Of a DNA stretch of 64,000 nucleotides, positions 61,704-64,000 are shown piece after piece. How positions within the stretch are numbered: the stretch's first letter is position 1; each line of letters begins with the position of its first letter. The notes below the pieces were generated by a model. The model was given only the letters and a program-made list of their open reading frames with translations, was not told where the DNA came from and ran no database searches. This DNA comes from Methylovorus menthalis (GTDB taxonomy: Bacteria; Pseudomonadota; Gammaproteobacteria; Burkholderiales; Methylophilaceae): contig NZ_JAJAQH010000006.1 of assembly GCF_020523625.1 (NCBI RefSeq), forward strand, positions 372,001 through 436,000, written 5' to 3'. The translations under genes and the position numbers were made by a program.

Positions 61704-62453
61704 ATGACGGCCCCTTTGCTGCAACTTGATAACATTGAAGTCATCTACGACAAGGTGATCCTTGCCGTGCGCAACATCTCGCTCAAGGTCGCTCCCGGCA
61801 GTATTGTCGCCCTGCTGGGGGCAAATGGCGCGGGCAAGAGCACCACGCTCAAGGCGATTTCCGGCCTTGCCAATGCCGAGCGCGGCGAGGTAGTGGATGG
61901 CCGCATCTATTATCTCAACCGCGATATCACCAGTGCCAGCCCTCATAGTTTGGTCGAACTTGGCCTGGTGCAGGTGCTGGAAGGCCGCCATTGTTTTGCG
62001 CACCTTAGCGTGGAAGAAAACCTGCTGACCGGCGGCTATGTGCGCCATCGCTCCCGTGCCAGGCTCACTGAATCGCTGGAGAAGATTTACCATTACTTCC
62101 CCCGCCTCAAGCTGTTGCGGCGCAATCAGGCTGGCTATACATCCGGCGGCGAGCAGCAGATGGTGGCGATAGGTCGCGCGCTGATGGCTGAACCCAAGCT
62201 GGTGCTGCTGGATGAGCCTTCCATGGGCCTGGCACCGCTGGTGGTGGAAGAGATTTTCGAGATCGTACATACGCTGAATCGCCAGCAGGGCGTGAGTTTT
62301 CTGCTGGCCGAGCAGAACGCCAGCATTGCCCTCAAGTATGCGGATGTGGGGTACATCATCGAAAGCGGCCGTGTGGCGGCGGAAGGCACCACCGCCGACC
62401 TGAAAAACCGCAGTGATCTGCAGGCGCTGTATCTGGGGCTGGAAGCCGCCTAG
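61704..62453 (+). CDS. LIV-type ABC transporter ATPase, LivF-like
   Basis: A protein of 249 residues: Walker A GANGAGKSTTLKAIS, VLEGRHCFAHLSVEENLLTG, signature YTSGGEQQMVAIGRAL, Walker B LVLLDEPSMGLAPLVVEEIF, H-loop LLAEQNASIAL. The start at 61704 has GGAG 6 bp upstream; ATG 61692 would add four residues. It completes the five-part transporter. No terminator is evident after it. Confidence 0.93.
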   Translation: MTAPLLQLDNIEVIYDKVILAVRNISLKVAPGSIVALLGANGAGKSTTLKAISGLANAERGEVVDGRIYYLNRDITSASPHSLVELGLVQVLEGRHCFAHLSVEENLLTGGYVRHRSRARLTESLEKIYHYFPRLKLLRRNQAGYTSGGEQQMVAIGRALMAEPKLVLLDEPSMGLAPLVVEEIFEIVHTLNRQQGVSFLLAEQNASIALKYADVGYIIESGRVAAEGTTADLKNRSDLQALYLGLEAA

Positions 62454-62560
62454 ACGCAGGCTTTGGCGTGAATGATTGGTTTAAAACGTACTGGATAATT
62501 GAGCGGGCTGCAGAGGCCTATCGTTAGCTGAATGGACTCGCTGGTGTAGCGTATCAGTCC

Positions 62561-62974
62561 TCAAACATACACATCAATAGGGGGATTCTGGCTACGGTCT
62601 ACTTCTGCGCTGCTGGCTTTCTGCTTCAACTCTTCGCGCATCTGGTCCAGCAGTTTCTGCTTGTCTTCCGGGCTCATGGCCTCAAAATCTTCCTTGCTGA
62701 TGCCGTGCGCATGCATCCACGACCATTGCAGCTTTTCCGCGTACGACATTTTCATGTAATCCTGCAGCTCTTGTGCCGGATCACTCTTGACCGTGCTGTT
62801 TTCCAGCGTTTTTTCGGATGCTGCCACGCTGCTGGCGCTGGCGGTTTGCTGCGTACTTTCTTCGGTCGTCAGCGTGCTCAGCTCCAGCGCTTTTGCCTGA
62901 CTGCTATCCACACGCGTACGATAAGCCGCCGCCGCTCCCAGCGGCGTGGCAGTGATGAATGGGCTGATACTCAT
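62561..62974 (-). CDS. Hypothetical protein with a helical C-terminal segment
   Basis: A protein of 137 residues, not recognised. The N-terminal half is Ser/Thr/Ala-rich and probably disordered. Residues about 70-120 look helical and conserved in style: LQDYMKMSYAEKLQWSWMHA, GISKEDFEAMSPEDKQKLLD. GGGGAGT precedes the ATG by about 7 bp. It has no signal peptide or membrane helix. It points away from the transporter operon and toward no known partner. Confidence 0.65.
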   Translation of the reverse strand: MSISPFITATPLGAAAAYRTRVDSSQAKALELSTLTTEESTQQTASASSVAASEKTLENSTVKSDPAQELQDYMKMSYAEKLQWSWMHAHGISKEDFEAMSPEDKQKLLDQMREELKQKASSAEVDRSQNPPIDVYV

Positions 62975-63136
62975 TGCAGGACTCCCCGACTCTTGTTATT
63001 GGCTGATCGCACACACGATGCGTCAGCCTTGCATCATAGTCAGCGGGGCGGTGCGGCATAGGCCGGAACAGAACGGAAATTGGCGGTTTGTTTGCGGTTA
63101 TGAAATGCGGAGCCACGTAAGTGGCCCCGATGTGAA

Positions 63137-63706
63137 TTAATGCGGGGGACTGGCAGACTGGGGCGTGTAGCTCCACTTGGGTATCCATAAAAGGGCCAGT
63201 AGCGAAACCAGCGCAATGGCAATGCTGATCCACAACATGAGCGGATAGCTTGCCATGCGTTGCGGGTAGATATGCAGTACTGCACCCAGGCCAATGGCAT
63301 TGCCGCCTGCTACAAGCACGGCGGCCGCGTAATCCTGAAAGCGGCGTGCGCGGTTGGCGCCCTGCGCCCATTGTGGATCGGTGTTGTAGCTGGGCAGGCC
63401 GTGGTCATCATTACCCAATTGCTCCAGCTGCGAAAGAAACCGGCGCAGATTGGTGATGGCGCGCTCGGTTTTGTAATTCAGAAATGCCAGGCAGGTGGAA
63501 GCCACGGGAAAGCCCAGCACCAGCCACTCCACCGGCAGGGTATCCGTGCCAGCGCCGGGCTTGAGGGCAACCAGCGCCGCCAGCAGGCTGACCGTGAGGG
63601 TGACATACAGCGTAAGCGCCTGCTGCCGCTGGTTGATGCGAGCGTTGACCTCCTGATAACCGGCAATAAAGCGGTAATTGGCGTCTACATGGTGCGGTTT
63701 GCTCAT
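63137..63706 (-). CDS. Four-helix membrane protein of unknown function
   Basis: A protein of 189 residues. Two helices near 30-48 (LTLYVTLTVSLLAALVAL) and 60-77 (EWLVLGFPVASTCLAFLNY), a cytosolic stretch of about 55 residues with RRFLSQLEQLGNDDHGLPSY, and two more helices near 125-142 and 150-175. AGGAG lies upstream of ATG 63706, at a rather long distance; 63739 is another start. I do not recognise the family. Confidence 0.65.
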   Translation of the reverse strand: MSKPHHVDANYRFIAGYQEVNARINQRQQALTLYVTLTVSLLAALVALKPGAGTDTLPVEWLVLGFPVASTCLAFLNYKTERAITNLRRFLSQLEQLGNDDHGLPSYNTDPQWAQGANRARRFQDYAAAVLVAGGNAIGLGAVLHIYPQRMASYPLMLWISIAIALVSLLALLWIPKWSYTPQSASPPH

Positions 63707-63742
63707 GTCATGCGATCTCCTTGGACTGGCGTTAACCATGGG

Positions 63743-63771
63743 CGGGCAAGGCGATGCTTTGCGCTTGCCCG
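63743..63771 (-). terminator. Stem-loop after the metY-like gene
   Basis: CGGGCAAG pairs with CTTGCCCG around a 13-base loop with further GC pairs. No T-tract follows on the minus strand; possible terminator or transcript end structure. Confidence 0.4.
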
Positions 63772-63797
63772 ACGGATGTGGATGGATAAGGCGTGGT

Positions 63798-64000
63798 TTA
63801 AACCTCGCTTAACGCTTGTTCCAGATCGGCAATCAGGTCGTCCACATGCTCAATACCGACTGACAAGCGCACCAGGTCTTCGCTCACGCCGGCTTTTTTC
63901 AGCTCTTCCGGGCTGAGCTGGCGATGCGTTGTGGTGGCTGGGTGGCACGCCAGGCTCTTGGCATCGCCAATATTGACCAGGCGGGTGAAGAGCTTGAGCG
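63798..64000 (-). CDS. metY: O-acetylhomoserine sulfhydrylase (MetY), C-terminal end
   Basis: Only the last 66 residues lie in the window. They read [63 protein letters not shown], the C-terminal signature of Cys/Met-metabolism PLP enzymes of the MetY type. The enzyme makes homocysteine from O-acetylhomoserine and sulfide, using sulfide from sulfite reduction, which fits the sulfur-scavenging genes upstream. Confidence 0.9.
   Translation of the reverse strand, partial: LKLFTRLVNIGDAKSLACHPATTTHRQLSPEELKKAGVSEDLVRLSVGIEHVDDLIADLEQALSEV

Noticed and set aside
1-64000. CRISPR array, tRNA or rRNA genes, insertion sequences, prophage
   Set aside because: I looked for repeat-spacer patterns, CCA-ended cloverleaf-like sequence, transposase and integrase motifs and saw none; small RNA genes without strong motifs could be missed by eye.

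Overview
The window reads as a chromosomal segment of a betaproteobacterium. Evidence: an rpoH gene preceded by a CIRCE element (an arrangement known from betaproteobacteria), a PEP-CTERM surface protein, PqiABC, FecIR-type iron signalling, and GC-rich coding sequence with strong GC3 bias. A methylotroph of the Methylophilaceae is a reasonable guess from the overall gene mix, but nothing here proves it. I saw no rRNA, tRNA, CRISPR array, insertion sequence or prophage.

Layout. 1-629: 5' part of rpoH (minus) with CIRCE. 990-5126: Fur-box candidate, ECF sigma factor, FecR-like anti-sigma factor and a TonB siderophore receptor with a signalling domain. 5257-7249: an HTH-less TetR-like membrane protein, a full TetR regulator and an SRPBCC protein, with palindromic operators. 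7409-7595: relic of a type I secretion ATPase. 7719-12725: class II aldolase, SulP anion transporter, PEP-CTERM protein, NRAMP-like transporter. 13066-17150: split pqiA, pqiB, pqiC and a GNAT. 17327-17878: orphan MsuE-type FMN reductase. 18002-24791: EAL phosphodiesterase, phosphoethanolamine transferase, DUF2141 protein, Pro-rich small protein, MFS carrier, bestrophin. 24802-31822: two TonB receptors, an iron-type binding protein and a di-heme protein; the second receptor lies behind a cobalamin riboswitch. 32372-36688: lipoprotein, patatin, GGDEF-EAL receptor.

36755-43458 and 49984-62453 hold a large organosulfur system, interrupted by a TetR-NodT-MFP-RND efflux operon (43492-49795). Its parts are the sigma-54 activator SfnR, three acyl-CoA-dehydrogenase-fold FMNH2 oxygenase-like proteins, SsuD, two SfnG-type dimethylsulfone monooxygenases, an MsuE/SfnF FMN reductase, a RibA copy translationally coupled to sfnR, an unusual amidohydrolase-fold protein, and a complete branched-chain-amino-acid-type (LIV/HAAT) ABC transporter with two binding proteins and a degenerate acyl-CoA-ligase-like protein. 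Both divergent intergenic regions of this system carry back-to-back -24/-12 promoters with shared palindromes TGCTG-N6-CAGCA, the likely SfnR enhancer sites. A similar promoter precedes the orphan FMN reductase at 17327.

My model, which is inference: under sulfate limitation SfnR with sigma-54 turns on uptake of an organosulfur compound through the LIV-type transporter, supply of FMN (RibA), its reduction (MsuE), and oxidative desulfonation (SfnG, SfnB/C-like proteins, SsuD) releasing sulfite. The window ends inside a metY-like gene for O-acetylhomoserine sulfhydrylase, which also fits sulfur assimilation.
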